Assembly: GCF_011405515.1 (NCBI RefSeq)
Contig: NZ_AP022671.1
Location: forward strand, 2,418,001 to 2,482,000
Length of the DNA: 64,000 bases
Direction: 5' to 3'
Source of the DNA: Nitrospira sp. KM1
GTDB lineage: Bacteria; Nitrospirota; Nitrospiria; Nitrospirales; Nitrospiraceae
Shown here: positions 1 through 8,730 of the stretch, piece by piece
Position numbering within the stretch: the first letter of the stretch is position 1
Layout of the letters: each line of letters starts with the position of its first letter
Notes under the pieces: model-generated
What the model saw: the letters and a program-made list of their open reading frames with translations, nothing else
Told to the model about the DNA's origin: nothing
The model's database searches: none
Translations under genes and position numbers: made by a program

Positions 1-146
1 TCCAACAGAAAAGCGAGGACACGTTTCAGGCCTGGCTGGCGGATCTCAAGAACAAGGCCTATATTGAAATCAAGTTTGAGTCGGCGCTTTCAGTGCAGAC
101 CACAAACGGTCTCGGCCCTCGCCCGTTGCCGACGAATAAGGAATAA
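1..146 (+). CDS. C-terminal fragment of a SurA/PpiC-like peptidyl-prolyl isomerase (gene starts before the window)
   Basis: Frame 3 is open from the window edge and stops at TAA 144-146, giving about 47 residues. The fragment contains FQAWLADLKNKAYIEIKFE. A WL-x2-L-(x)3-AYIEI ending is typical of the C-terminus of SurA-type periplasmic folding chaperones of the parvulin family, which help outer-membrane proteins to fold. The tail after that motif runs 77 bases into the 3' end of the convergent engB gene. The product is inferred from the short C-terminal motif only, because the catalytic parvulin domains lie outside the window. Confidence 0.55.
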   Translation, partial: QQKSEDTFQAWLADLKNKAYIEIKFESALSVQTTNGLGPRPLPTNKE

Positions 147-672
147 GGCCTTCATCCACAGAAAGTCCGATTTCCTGCTGCACACGACGCAGCGTCGCCA
201 CGCGCTCGCTGGGTCTCACTTTGTCGACTTTGGTGGCCACCACGACCGGCCGATGCCCGACCGACATCAGCCAATCGCGCGTCTCCCGATCCTGCTTCCC
301 GACGACACGGCTTTCGATGAGCAGCACCACCGCATAGAGCGTTGTCTGCCGAACAAGATATTGTTCGATCAGCGGCGCCCATTGAAGTCGTTCGGTTTTC
401 GACACCTTGGCGTACCCGTATCCCGGCAAATCGACGAGCAGGAATCGCGGAAGGGCCGAATCGTCCGTGGCGACGGAGAATATGTTCACGGCCCGGGTCT
501 TGCCCGGCGTACGGCTAACCTTGGCCAATCCCCGGCGCTGAAGCAGCGAATTGATGAGGGACGACTTGCCGACGTTGGAACGCCCGACAAAGGCGATCTC
601 CGGCATTCCACCCACGGGAAATTCCTTCGGACTGACGCAACTTTTGATAAACTCGGCCTTCAGAATTTTCAC
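70..672 (-). CDS. engB: Ribosome biogenesis GTP-binding protein EngB (YihA/YsxC)
   Basis: This 200-residue protein has the normal EngB length. It shows the G1 P-loop GRSNVGKS (residues 30-37), the T of G2 in RTPGKTR, the family-typical G3 DLPGYGYA (81-88) and the G4 TKVD (147-150). EngB is an essential cytoplasmic GTPase that acts late in assembly of the large ribosomal subunit. The start is GTG at 672, preceded by AAGGTGG. The gene is divergent from mtgA (57 bp apart) and its 3' end overlaps the convergent SurA-like gene. Nothing appears missing. Confidence 0.95.
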   Translation of the reverse strand: MKILKAEFIKSCVSPKEFPVGGMPEIAFVGRSNVGKSSLINSLLQRRGLAKVSRTPGKTRAVNIFSVATDDSALPRFLLVDLPGYGYAKVSKTERLQWAPLIEQYLVRQTTLYAVVLLIESRVVGKQDRETRDWLMSVGHRPVVVATKVDKVRPSERVATLRRVQQEIGLSVDEGLIPYSSATGEGRDRLWSALKAPTQT

Positions 673-729
673 GATGCCACCTTCATGATGTCCTGGCCAT
701 AGTGCTGCTTCTCTGATACGCAGTCTTTG

Positions 730-1464
730 ATGCGGAAGTCAATTTCAACCCGGCGTTCAAGCATACCGCTCGTGGTCGCACTCTGTCTTGGAGGACCACT
801 TGTCGCCCTGGGCATCGTCTGGCTGTTGGCGATGCCTGATATTTCAACCCTGGAGCGTTCCAATCCGAAAACGACGGCGCTGATCGAAGCCAGAGAATCC
901 CGGTCGCGCGAAGAAGGCAAACGGATCAATCGAAACTGGATCTGGGTGCCGATTTCCCGCGTGTCTCCCCATCTCCGACGAGCCGTGGTGGCGGCGGAAG
1001 ATGCTTCGTTTTTCACCCATGAGGGATTCGATTGGGAAGGAATCAAGGATGCGGCGTTGTACGACCTCGAACGGGGAGAATTGAAACGCGGCGGCAGCAC
1101 CATCACTCAGCAATTGGCCAAGAATCTGTTTTTATCCTCCGAACGGAGTCTGTTTCGCAAAGCCCACGAAGCACTGATCACGACCATGCTCGAACGCAGA
1201 CTCACGAAACAACGCATTCTCGAACTGTATTTGAATGTGGCCGAATGGGGCCGTGGCGTCTATGGAGCGGAAGCGGCTGCCCGACATCACTTCAAGAAGC
1301 CGGCTCACGACCTGACAGCCGATGAGGCCGCCTGGCTGGCCGCGATGCTGCCGTCGCCGAGGAGATATGACCCGATACGTAAGACCGCCGCTCTGATGCG
1401 CCGTCAAGTGCGCATCCTCCATCGCATGGAACAGCCCGAAAAGAGACAGGTCAGAGCTGAATGA
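730..1464 (+). CDS. mtgA: Monofunctional biosynthetic peptidoglycan transglycosylase
   Basis: This 244-residue protein has one N-terminal membrane anchor (about residues 13-35) and a GT51 glycosyltransferase domain. The catalytic Glu sits in AAEDASFF (E90), and the second signature GGSTITQQLAKNLFL lies at about 121-135. It polymerises lipid II into glycan strands at the outer face of the inner membrane and has no transpeptidase domain. A TTG lies directly before the ATG at 730; the ATG was preferred. No strong ribosome-binding site is visible. It is the only plus-strand gene in this part and converges on the VOC gene. Confidence 0.92.
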   Translation: MRKSISTRRSSIPLVVALCLGGPLVALGIVWLLAMPDISTLERSNPKTTALIEARESRSREEGKRINRNWIWVPISRVSPHLRRAVVAAEDASFFTHEGFDWEGIKDAALYDLERGELKRGGSTITQQLAKNLFLSSERSLFRKAHEALITTMLERRLTKQRILELYLNVAEWGRGVYGAEAAARHHFKKPAHDLTADEAAWLAAMLPSPRRYDPIRKTAALMRRQVRILHRMEQPEKRQVRAE

Positions 1465-1545
1465 CCCCCTCGCTATCCATGCCGTGACTGATTGGTGAAT
1501 CTCCGCCCATGGACTTCACGTGTTCCATATCCCAACGGACCGGAT

Positions 1546-1986
1546 TTAGTCGTCGAAGGATGTATCACCGATTTCCCTGATCTCGCGCTCCCCGAGAATG
1601 GCGGACTCAAACGTGTAGTGCTTGAATTCAAGAAGGTTGTCGGAAGGGTCCTGAAGAAAAAACGTGTGGTGTTCGATCCGGCTCCCCGGGAATCTGACCC
1701 GTGGCCGCTGAAAGAAGCGAAGTCCGTGCTTCTCGGCACGGTCAGCCAAATCCTGCCATTCTTTTTGCGTGAGCAAGATCAGCCCGAAATGTCTCGGGTA
1801 GATGCCCTGTTGTCCGGGTGATTTCTCAGATGACACATGAGCGACAAGTTGATGCCCGGACAACCCGAATGTGACGGCATGTTTTGATTCTCGTCCCAAT
1901 GTGCAGCCTAGGCCAGTCACATAAAATGACTTTGCCTGCTCCAAATTATGTGTGGGGAATGCCAGATGAAATATGGGCGGTTTCAT
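1546..1986 (-). CDS. VOC (glyoxalase/bleomycin-resistance fold) family protein
   Basis: This 146-residue, single-domain protein has the VOC pattern: an N-terminal beta strand FHLAFPTHNLEQAKSFY and a C-terminal metal-site strand FFLQDPSDNLLEFKHY, which supplies a Glu ligand. Such proteins bind a divalent metal and act as dioxygenases, isomerases or fosfomycin-type transferases. The substrate cannot be read from the sequence. The ATG at 1986 overlaps the iaaA stop (ATGA), so it is translationally coupled as the third gene of a hypothetical-iaaA-VOC operon. A longer reading to 2031 has no support. Confidence 0.8.
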   Translation of the reverse strand: MKPPIFHLAFPTHNLEQAKSFYVTGLGCTLGRESKHAVTFGLSGHQLVAHVSSEKSPGQQGIYPRHFGLILLTQKEWQDLADRAEKHGLRFFQRPRVRFPGSRIEHHTFFLQDPSDNLLEFKHYTFESAILGEREIREIGDTSFDD

Positions 1987-2867
1987 GGCCACACCGCCTT
2001 GACCGTCGGTCGATTCGTGCCGTTCCACCATCCCGCAGCCATGTAGGGCGTCACGTGGACCAACGCAAACTGGCCGGATGGCGACACGACCAGCATGCCT
2101 GCCCGCCCCCCCACCCTCGTTACCAGCTCATGCAGCAGAGCCTTCGCAGCTTTTTCAGGACCGGTTCCCATACGTAAACGATCGCAGACGGATTTCGCAA
2201 TTGCAAGCCGGATGATCCCTTCGCCCAACCCCGTCATCGACACCGCTGCGCTACGATTGTCGGCATAGACGCCGCATCCGATGAGCGGCGTATCGCCGAC
2301 GCGGCCCGGCAACATCGTGTCGATCCCACCGGTCGATGCCCCGGCGGAAATCGTCCCAGAGCGATCCAGCGCCACCGCGCCGACCGTTCCGTGTCCCGAG
2401 CGAGTTCGCCGCCTATTCAACAAAGCTGTATAGTCCATTCGCACACGCTTCTGTGAAGAGCGATACCTGAGAACGTTGAAGTGCCGTGCAAATCGTCCGG
2501 CGGAAGGTCCCACGAGCAGGACGTGATCCGTCTTTTCCAGGACCAACTTGGCCGCGGCAATCGGATGGAGAATGCCCTCGACGGAGGCGACCGCCCCCGC
2601 CCGCAGGTCTGCTCCGTCCATGATGGAAGCATCCATCCGCTGCACACCGTCGAGTTGCCGATTGGCACCTCGACCTGCATTGAACAGACCGGAGGCTTCC
2701 AATAGTTGAATCGAACTTTCAACGGCCATGAGGGCTGCTCCGTCACGCCGCAACACCTCGTGGCCCGCGGCAAGCGCCTCGGCAAGACAATCCGCCTGCA
2801 TACGTGTCATGCGCCGTTTGCCTGCACCGCCATGGACAAGGATGAGAGGGGAGAAGGGGCGTTTCAA
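1983..2867 (-). CDS. iaaA: Isoaspartyl peptidase / plant-type L-asparaginase (Ntn hydrolase)
   Basis: This 294-residue protein belongs to the type 2 asparaginase family. These enzymes cleave themselves before a Thr, which becomes the nucleophile. Visible signatures are the N-terminal VHGGAG, NAGRGA with MDASIMDG (about 63-85), and the autocleavage site GHG/TVGAVALD with T161. It hydrolyses isoaspartyl dipeptides and asparagine in the cytoplasm. The start is TTG at 2867, overlapping the upstream stop (TTGA). The downstream VOC gene starts inside its stop. The family is clear; the preferred substrate is inferred. Confidence 0.9.
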   Translation of the reverse strand: MKRPFSPLILVHGGAGKRRMTRMQADCLAEALAAGHEVLRRDGAALMAVESSIQLLEASGLFNAGRGANRQLDGVQRMDASIMDGADLRAGAVASVEGILHPIAAAKLVLEKTDHVLLVGPSAGRFARHFNVLRYRSSQKRVRMDYTALLNRRRTRSGHGTVGAVALDRSGTISAGASTGGIDTMLPGRVGDTPLIGCGVYADNRSAAVSMTGLGEGIIRLAIAKSVCDRLRMGTGPEKAAKALLHELVTRVGGRAGMLVVSPSGQFALVHVTPYMAAGWWNGTNRPTVKAVWP

Positions 2868-3430
2868 TTCAGCAGAAGGTTCCGCGCCTGCCGGTAACCG
2901 GGATTCTTCATTCGATCCAGATCAGACCGCACGAATCCCAAGCCGGTGACGCACAATTCGAAGTTATCGGACAGGGTTTTGAACAAATGGGGTTCATCTT
3001 GCGCCAGACTGTCGGATAACTCGGCCAGTATCCCGTATGAACGCTTGCCGGTCTTCATGTAATCGACGAGAAAGTCCTTATGGTAGATCAGCCCCGCGGT
3101 CTTCAAACGACGCAGGTATTCGGGAAATAATCCCGCCATAAACAGCGTGAAATCTCCGATGTGCCGATGGACCGTGCGCTCGCGGTCCGGTGACTGCGCC
3201 TCGAACAGAATTTCAGATTCGTAAAGAAGCTCGACCACCGAGTCCACCCGATGTTCCTGTTGATTGCGAATTTTATAGAGCTGGTCGGTATGCGTAAACT
3301 CGACGAGCAGGTTGGACAGATACGTCGTGACCTTGAGATCCGGCCATCCGAGATGTTCGGTGAAGCTCTTTTCGGTCAATGCACCGAAAAGTTCCCGAAG
3401 TGGATGTCGAGGAGGGACTTCCGTGCCCAT
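2864..3430 (-). CDS. Conserved hypothetical protein, first gene of the iaaA operon
   Basis: This 188-residue soluble protein has no signal peptide or membrane segment and I do not recognise the family. It is rich in Leu, Glu and Tyr and looks all-helical, with stretches such as YLSNLLVEFTHTDQLYKIR and HIGDFTLFMAGLFPEYLRRL. The ATG at 3430 follows a good AGGGGA five bases upstream; an in-frame upstream ATG at 3460 lacks one. It is coupled to iaaA by a TTGA overlap, which suggests co-expression but does not reveal a role. Confidence 0.75.
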   Translation of the reverse strand: MGTEVPPRHPLRELFGALTEKSFTEHLGWPDLKVTTYLSNLLVEFTHTDQLYKIRNQQEHRVDSVVELLYESEILFEAQSPDRERTVHRHIGDFTLFMAGLFPEYLRRLKTAGLIYHKDFLVDYMKTGKRSYGILAELSDSLAQDEPHLFKTLSDNFELCVTGLGFVRSDLDRMKNPGYRQARNLLLN

Positions 3431-3536
3431 GATTCCCCTCGTGAACTCCAGACGTCGCACTCAGAGTATAGCAGACAAGTCTTTCAGCCCCTAGACTCCT
3501 TATCGGAACCTTCATCACACACTTGACAGATCCATC

Positions 3537-3977
3537 TCATCGGGTGTCGAAGACGAATGTCACCGGGCCATCGTTCACCAATTCGACCCTCATGTGCGCC
3601 GCGAAGACGCCGGTCTCGACCATCGTTCCTTGCGATCTCAGACCTGCCGCAACTTGCTCATACAGGTATCGCGCCTTGTCCGGCTCAGCAGCACCATCGA
3701 AACTCGGCCTCCGTCCGTTCCGGCTGTCCGCAAGAAGCGTGAACTGGGAGACGAGCAGGACGGCGCCTTCGACATCCACTAACGATCGGTTCATCTTTCC
3801 TCTGTCGTCTGGGAAAATCCTGAACGTCCTTAATTTATCGACCATCGAGCGGCAGTCTGACTCCTCGTCTCCCTTGGCCACACCCAGTAAGACCAATAAT
3901 CCGAGCGAGATGCGGCCGATCGTCTGGTCGTCCACGTCCACCGATGCCCTGGTCACGCGTTGGATCACGGCTTTCAT
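3537..3977 (-). CDS. dtd: D-aminoacyl-tRNA deacylase
   Basis: This 146-residue protein has the usual DTD length. It carries both family motifs, SQFTL (77-81) and the cross-subunit Gly-cisPro motif within NDGPVT (135-140). It removes D-amino acids and mischarged glycine from tRNA in the cytoplasm as a homodimer. Its ATG overlaps the ogt stop (ATGA at 3974-3977), so the two are co-translated. The residue before GPVT is Asp; many homologues have Ser there, a minor variation. Confidence 0.95.
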   Translation of the reverse strand: MKAVIQRVTRASVDVDDQTIGRISLGLLVLLGVAKGDEESDCRSMVDKLRTFRIFPDDRGKMNRSLVDVEGAVLLVSQFTLLADSRNGRRPSFDGAAEPDKARYLYEQVAAGLRSQGTMVETGVFAAHMRVELVNDGPVTFVFDTR

Positions 3978-4501
3978 GATTGATGAGATCCGTGAATGCG
4001 GGCCAACGTTCCTTCCAGCGACAGAAGGCGACGTTTCATCGACAGTCCGGATGAAAAGCCGCCAAGAGTATCATTCGCTGCAATGATTCGATGACAGGGG
4101 ACGACAATCGGAAGAGGATTGGCACCCACGGCATTACCGACCGCTCTCGCATAGGGTCGACCGCCCACCCGCAGGGCAAGCCATTGGTACGACCGAAGAC
4201 TGCCGTACGGGACTCGCCGCAGAGCGCGCCATACCCGCTGTTGGAAAGGGGTTCCGTTTGCCAGGTCCAGAGGCAGCGAAAAGGAGAAGCCTCCACCTTG
4301 CAAGTACCTCAGGATCTGAGCGCGGGCGGCACGCAGCTGCATAGTGGACGACTCAACGAACAGGGGGCCGCTGCATCCGCGCAGATCGGCCAGAACCTCC
4401 TTCCTCGTGGGACGAGGGAGGATCACGGCGCGCAGCCCTTTTCGAGACTCCGCGATCCCCATCCAGCCCCACGGAGATCGAAACACCATGCCCTTCATCA
4501 T
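3974..4501 (-). CDS. ogt: Methylated-DNA--protein-cysteine methyltransferase
   Basis: This 175-residue protein has an N-terminal RNase H-like part and the DNA-binding/active-site domain. The acceptor Cys is C136 in VPCHRII, preceded by the helix GTPFQQRVWRALRRVPYG and the NP(L)PIVVPCHR strand. It irreversibly transfers alkyl groups from O6-alkylguanine to itself. Several Met codons lie close together at the N-terminus, so the exact start is uncertain by up to four residues. It sits 17 bp after murJ and is coupled to dtd. Confidence 0.92.
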   Translation of the reverse strand: MMKGMVFRSPWGWMGIAESRKGLRAVILPRPTRKEVLADLRGCSGPLFVESSTMQLRAARAQILRYLQGGGFSFSLPLDLANGTPFQQRVWRALRRVPYGSLRSYQWLALRVGGRPYARAVGNAVGANPLPIVVPCHRIIAANDTLGGFSSGLSMKRRLLSLEGTLARIHGSHQS

Positions 4502-4517
4502 GGGTGGACCCCGATCG

Positions 4518-6128
4518 TCATACGATGCGCGGGAGTTTCTTCCTCACGATTCCCCAGAGCAGCGACAACTCATCCGATTTCAGAAGAGCCTGCATACCCA
4601 CGTATCCTGCCACGCTCGATCCGATGGCTACACTGAGCAAACCCGATTTGAGCGTCCATTCGCCCGGAGACGTCCAGATCGGAAAATCGGCGATCCAGGT
4701 GCACACAATCGTCAACGGGATGCAGGCACACGCCGAACGCAGCATCGAGCGCCCGACCAAGCCCCATTCGACCCCTCCCAGCCTCTGATTGAGGACTGAA
4801 ATCAAAATAATCCCATTCACCATTCCGGCAAGAGCCGTCGACAGAGCCAATCCGGAGAATCCCAACGGTGTCATGAGTGCCAGCGAGAGGCCGATATTCG
4901 CCACGACTGCGACCACCGCCGAGATGGCCGGCGTACGGGTATCCTGCAACGAATAAAACGCCGAGACGATGATTCTGACTCCGGCAAAAGCCCAGAGGCC
5001 GACGGCGTAGCAGAGTACCGCACCGGCTGTGGCCACCGTGTCCTCATGCGTAAACGAGCCATGTTCGAAAAACAGATGGACCAGAGGCTGCCTGAGCAGG
5101 ATGAGCCCCAACATGGCAGGAAGAATGATGAAGAGGATCATGCGCAGCCCAAAACCCACAGTTCCGCGTAATTCGTCCAATGCTCCTCGAGCGGCTTGAG
5201 CCGACAGCGTGGGAAGAATAGCGGTCGCTAATGCGACGCCGAAGATGCCCAACGGAAACTGGATCAGACGCATGCCGTAAAAGAGGTAGGTCGGCCCACC
5301 GGAGAAATACGACGCCAAAATGGTGCTGACGGTGATATTGACCTGCGTCACGGACAGTCCGAGCAACGAAGGAATCATGAGCGTGCCAACCCGGCGAACA
5401 CCTGGATGGGTCGGTTGGAACCGCCAACCGAAGAGCATGCCGCGCTTTTTGAGGCCGGGAAGTTGCATGGCAAACTGGGCCGCGCCGCCTGCCACCACTC
5501 CCACCGCTACGGCGAGGATCGGCTCGGTAAATGCCGGGGCGAGAAAGAACGCGCAGCCAATAATGACGATGTTGAAAAAGACTGGCGAGAATGCCGGTGC
5601 CGCAAATGCGCGCATGGAATTCAAGATTCCCATGGCCACGGCGGCAAGGCTGATGAACAACAGATAGGGAAACATGATGCGTGCGAGGAACGCCGTCATG
5701 TGCAACTTGGCGGGGTCGCCATGAAAACCCGGTGCGAGCAGCCAGACCAGCGCAGGCGCGGCGATGATGCCGAGCACCGTGATCCCGGTGACCACGGTCA
5801 GCAGCGTCGTGAACACCGCGCTTGCCAGTTCCCATGTATCGTGCTTCGATCTCAGAGTCTGGTATTCGGTGAAGACCGGGATGAAGGCAGAGGACATCGA
5901 TCCTTCCGCGAACAACTCGCGAAGCAAATTCGGAATACGATAGGCCACGAAAAACGCATCGGCTGCGGGAGTCGCGCCGAAGAGCCGGGCGAGCACCATG
6001 TCGCGGATAAATCCGAGGATCCGGCTGGAAAAGGTGGCCGCTCCAATCAGGCCGGCCGCTTTCATGACCGAATGGCTGTCGTCCCGGGGTTGAGCCGGAA
6101 TTGAAGATTCCGCTGTGGATTCAGGCAT
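4518..6128 (-). CDS. murJ: Lipid II flippase MurJ (MviN)
   Basis: This 536-residue MOP-superfamily membrane protein has about 14 hydrophobic segments. The conserved N-terminal motif LIGAATFSSRILGFIRDMVLARLFG includes the Arg residues needed for lipid II binding, followed by ADAFFVAYRIPNLLRELFAEG, which is nearly invariant in MurJ. It moves lipid-linked peptidoglycan precursor across the inner membrane. It starts at ATG 6128 with no obvious ribosome-binding site and about 20 polar residues before the first helix. It lies upstream of ogt-dtd on the same strand. Confidence 0.95.
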   Translation of the reverse strand: MPESTAESSIPAQPRDDSHSVMKAAGLIGAATFSSRILGFIRDMVLARLFGATPAADAFFVAYRIPNLLRELFAEGSMSSAFIPVFTEYQTLRSKHDTWELASAVFTTLLTVVTGITVLGIIAAPALVWLLAPGFHGDPAKLHMTAFLARIMFPYLLFISLAAVAMGILNSMRAFAAPAFSPVFFNIVIIGCAFFLAPAFTEPILAVAVGVVAGGAAQFAMQLPGLKKRGMLFGWRFQPTHPGVRRVGTLMIPSLLGLSVTQVNITVSTILASYFSGGPTYLFYGMRLIQFPLGIFGVALATAILPTLSAQAARGALDELRGTVGFGLRMILFIILPAMLGLILLRQPLVHLFFEHGSFTHEDTVATAGAVLCYAVGLWAFAGVRIIVSAFYSLQDTRTPAISAVVAVVANIGLSLALMTPLGFSGLALSTALAGMVNGIILISVLNQRLGGVEWGLVGRSMLRSACACIPLTIVCTWIADFPIWTSPGEWTLKSGLLSVAIGSSVAGYVGMQALLKSDELSLLWGIVRKKLPRIV

Positions 6129-6176
6129 GAACGGGGATTTTAACGGATCGATGCAGGTCAGTCCATGAAACTATGG

Positions 6177-6836
6177 TTAGGGCTCCTCGATCAACCGATC
6201 GGGAAGTTCATTTGGATTCTCACCGGATCGTAGCGGACAGGCAGTGGACAAAATCACTCCGCATTGTTCAATGCCATCGCACAATCCGCCGCACAGGTCG
6301 CCTTGCTTGAGCCGGCGCACCACGGCCTCCGCCACCGACTGCCATTGATCCGAAGGTACCGATGATCCGATTCCCTGATCGGGCATCACGTACACTTGAT
6401 GCTCCAGCAGAGAGACCAGGATCAATACGCCGTTTCGGTCGCTCGTCCGTCCGATACCATGCCGGACGAACGCGCGCTCGGCTCTGAGTTGAACCTTCTG
6501 GCGCATCCGCTCGGCCGACGTCAGCAACCGAACGAACGCGTCACGCCGGCCGACCCAGCTTCCTGCGATATAGCCCGTCATGGTCGCCAGGAGAAGCCAT
6601 GCCGCATTGCCTTGATGCCACCCCCAAGGTAACCACGACGTTTCAAGGGCCAACAAGAGTGAAAGAACCAGCATGGCCACACTGAATCCAGCCCAATGCC
6701 AAGACTCTCGATATAAGCCGGACCGAGACACCACCATCGGGACGATCTCAGCTCGCGTTCGCCGCTCTGCCTTCTGCACGGCTTCACTGATAGCGAGACG
6801 ATCTTCCTGGGTCAAATGTGAGGTCTTACCAATCAC
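6177..6836 (-). CDS. TPM-domain membrane protein (second of a pair)
   Basis: This is a 219-residue protein. The GTG start at 6836 is chosen because GGAGG lies eight bases upstream. A longer reading to 6941 would only translate the Gly-rich tail of the preceding gene in another frame. The protein begins with a helix (LTQEDRLAISEAVQKAERRTRAEIV, as in TPM phosphatase-like domains), then has two membrane helices (about 50-95). The rest of the domain follows, with RNGVLILVSLLEHQVYVMPD. The order split-domain-with-membrane-hairpin resembles the YgcG/DUF2207-adjacent TPM proteins that accompany LemA. Its biochemical role is unknown. It overlaps the previous gene by 11 bases. Confidence 0.75.
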   Translation of the reverse strand: MIGKTSHLTQEDRLAISEAVQKAERRTRAEIVPMVVSRSGLYRESWHWAGFSVAMLVLSLLLALETSWLPWGWHQGNAAWLLLATMTGYIAGSWVGRRDAFVRLLTSAERMRQKVQLRAERAFVRHGIGRTSDRNGVLILVSLLEHQVYVMPDQGIGSSVPSDQWQSVAEAVVRRLKQGDLCGGLCDGIEQCGVILSTACPLRSGENPNELPDRLIEEP

Positions 6837-7725
6837 CGCTGGCACCTCCACCGCCAAAATCCCCACCACCGCCGCTAAAGCCCCCGCCGAGGGATCCCCC
6901 ACTCCACCCACCGTCACGACTACTGTACGAGGTCCAGTCATGGCTGATCCACTGTCCGCCGGTGCGTCGATTTCCCTGAAGGATCAGCCACAGGAGAACA
7001 GCCGTCACTCCTCCGGAGAGGAGCGCCAGCGGGATTCCGGCGGATTGCGCCACGATAATGGAGAGCAGGCTGCCGAAGAGCGCCCTCACACGATGCTTTC
7101 CTTGGCTCAGAATCATTCCAGCCAAGAAGCCGACGACTATACCGATCACGACGAATTCTATACCGGCCGTCCGGTCACCCGACGAGGCCTTCGGGGGAGG
7201 CTGATCGTGTCCAGCCTCGGCCTGTCCTATGGTCCATAGAATTGCCTGGACGCCGGCTTCGATACCGCCTGCCATGTCCCGTGCGCGGAACCGCGGGACG
7301 ATTTCATCTCGTATGATGTGAGCCGACCGAAGATCGGTGAGTGACCCTTCGAGTCCGTAACCGACTTCGATCCGAACCTTCCGCTCCTTGATGGCAACCA
7401 GCAGCAAGACGCCGTTGTCAGCGCCTATTCGGCCAAGCTTCCATGTCGTGGCCACGCGATGTGAAAATGATTCGACTGGATCTCCCTCGAGCGAGGGCAG
7501 GATTAAGACGGCGACTTGATTGGTGGTAGCATCCTCGTGCGCCTTCAAAGCGCCGGTCAGCGATTCTTTCTGGGCGGAGGAGAGGACACCGGCCAGATCG
7601 ACGACGCGACCCGTCAACGCGGGGACTTCCAGGCCCCAGGCCGTTATGGACCCGAGTATCCATAAAACGGCAAAGAGCCGTGCCGGCAGAGGCCAGACAC
7701 GGCTCGTGAGTTTCGAAAGCGTCAT
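6826..7725 (-). CDS. TPM-domain protein with Gly-rich C-terminus (YgcG family)
   Basis: This 299-residue protein has a signal-peptide-like N-terminus and a TPM domain (about 35-165, with VVDLAGVLSS, NQVAVLILPSLEGDPVE and GADNGVLLLVAIKERKVRIE). Membrane helices follow (about 190-245), then a C-terminal GGGFSGGGGDFGGGGASG repeat. That tail is the hallmark of the YgcG family, in which Gly-rich ends with WSGGS are common. TPM domains are proposed to act in membrane-protein or photosystem repair and phosphatase-like roles; function in bacteria is not settled. It lies 14 bp after lemA, a conserved pairing. Confidence 0.85.
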   Translation of the reverse strand: MTLSKLTSRVWPLPARLFAVLWILGSITAWGLEVPALTGRVVDLAGVLSSAQKESLTGALKAHEDATTNQVAVLILPSLEGDPVESFSHRVATTWKLGRIGADNGVLLLVAIKERKVRIEVGYGLEGSLTDLRSAHIIRDEIVPRFRARDMAGGIEAGVQAILWTIGQAEAGHDQPPPKASSGDRTAGIEFVVIGIVVGFLAGMILSQGKHRVRALFGSLLSIIVAQSAGIPLALLSGGVTAVLLWLILQGNRRTGGQWISHDWTSYSSRDGGWSGGSLGGGFSGGGGDFGGGGASGDW

Positions 7726-7739
7726 CGCACAGCGACTTG

Positions 7740-8330
7740 CTAGAACTTGACCTCCGGCGGCTTGGCGACGGCACGTTCATCCGCGACCGTGAAATTCGGC
7801 TTCTCCTCGAGATGCAGCAGCATCTTGGCCGTCAAATTCGTCGGAAAATAGCGCACCATCTTGTTGAATTCCGCGACCCGGTCGATATAGCGCTTTCGCG
7901 CGACCGTGATCCGGTTCTCCGTCCCCTCAAGCTGGCTTTGAAGATCCCTGAAATTCTGGTCCGCTTTCAGATTCGGATAATTCTCAGCGATGGCAATCAG
8001 GCGTCCCAAGGCCGACGTCAGCCCGGCCTGAGCTTTTTGGAACTGTTCGAATGCCGCCGGATCTTTCAGCATCTCCGGAGTGATTTGCACACCCGTGGCT
8101 TGAGCGCGAGCCTGGACGACTCCCTCGAGCGTGTCCTTCTCATGAGCGGCATAGCCCTTGACGGTCGCCACGAGATTTGGAATGAGATCCGCTCGACGCT
8201 GGTACTGGTTGACCACCTCACTCCAAGCGGCTTTCGTGTCTTCATCCAGTCCCTGCAGATCGTTATAGCCGCATGCCGAGCAACTTATGGCTGCGATGAG
8301 AATCATCAGCGCTCTGCTCACCCGACCCAT
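7740..8330 (-). CDS. lemA: LemA family protein
   Basis: This is a 196-residue LemA protein. It has an N-terminal hydrophobic segment ending in a Cys-containing stretch (ISCSACGY, possibly a lipobox). The LemA signature VVNQYQRRADLIPNLVATVKGYAAHEKDTLEGV follows, then RFNKMVRYFPTN-like text near the C-terminus (EFNKMVRYFPTN). LemA proteins are membrane-attached helical-bundle proteins of unknown biochemical function that pair with TPM proteins. The ATG at 8330 has AGAGGA nine bases upstream; a GTG at 8339 is the alternative. Confidence 0.9.
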   Translation of the reverse strand: MGRVSRALMILIAAISCSACGYNDLQGLDEDTKAAWSEVVNQYQRRADLIPNLVATVKGYAAHEKDTLEGVVQARAQATGVQITPEMLKDPAAFEQFQKAQAGLTSALGRLIAIAENYPNLKADQNFRDLQSQLEGTENRITVARKRYIDRVAEFNKMVRYFPTNLTAKMLLHLEEKPNFTVADERAVAKPPEVKF

Positions 8331-8403
8331 GGTCGACACTCCTCTCGCTGGGATGGAATCGCTTCATGCTATCATGGTCAATCTACCGAAGATATAGTGT
8401 GCC

Positions 8404-8709
8404 ATGTCTCTAGAGCCGACCTCACAGACGCCCGGCGGGTTTCAGATACGGCATCGTTCGCTCGGCGTGTTTCAGGGGACCGCGATCGAGTTGGCGTTCT
8501 GGTATCCCTCTTCCGGTATGCCGGAATACGGCCTCTGCAGATTCTCTTCGCGTGAAAAAGCGCAAGCGATGGTCGACTGGTTGATCTCCCCGGCTTGTCC
8601 GGAGCCGCTCAGTTCCAGTGACCTGACCGTGGAACCGTACGACTTTGCCGAACACGAGCGGTTGACAACGGAGTTTCCCCTGCCGTCTGCGTGGGAACAA
8701 CCCTTCTAA
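8404..8709 (+). CDS. Small conserved-looking hypothetical protein
   Basis: This 101-residue soluble protein is not one I recognise. It has a mixed composition with aromatic-rich stretches (AIELAFWYPSSGMPEYGLCRF) and the acidic C-terminal segment SDLTVEPYDFAEHERL. It is divergent from lemA and converges on the PilZ gene 22 bp away. The codon pattern and composition look protein-coding, but no ribosome-binding site stands out before ATG 8404. Confidence 0.6.
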   Translation: MSLEPTSQTPGGFQIRHRSLGVFQGTAIELAFWYPSSGMPEYGLCRFSSREKAQAMVDWLISPACPEPLSSSDLTVEPYDFAEHERLTTEFPLPSAWEQPF

Positions 8710-8730
8710 ACAGAAACTTAGCGTTGGGGA

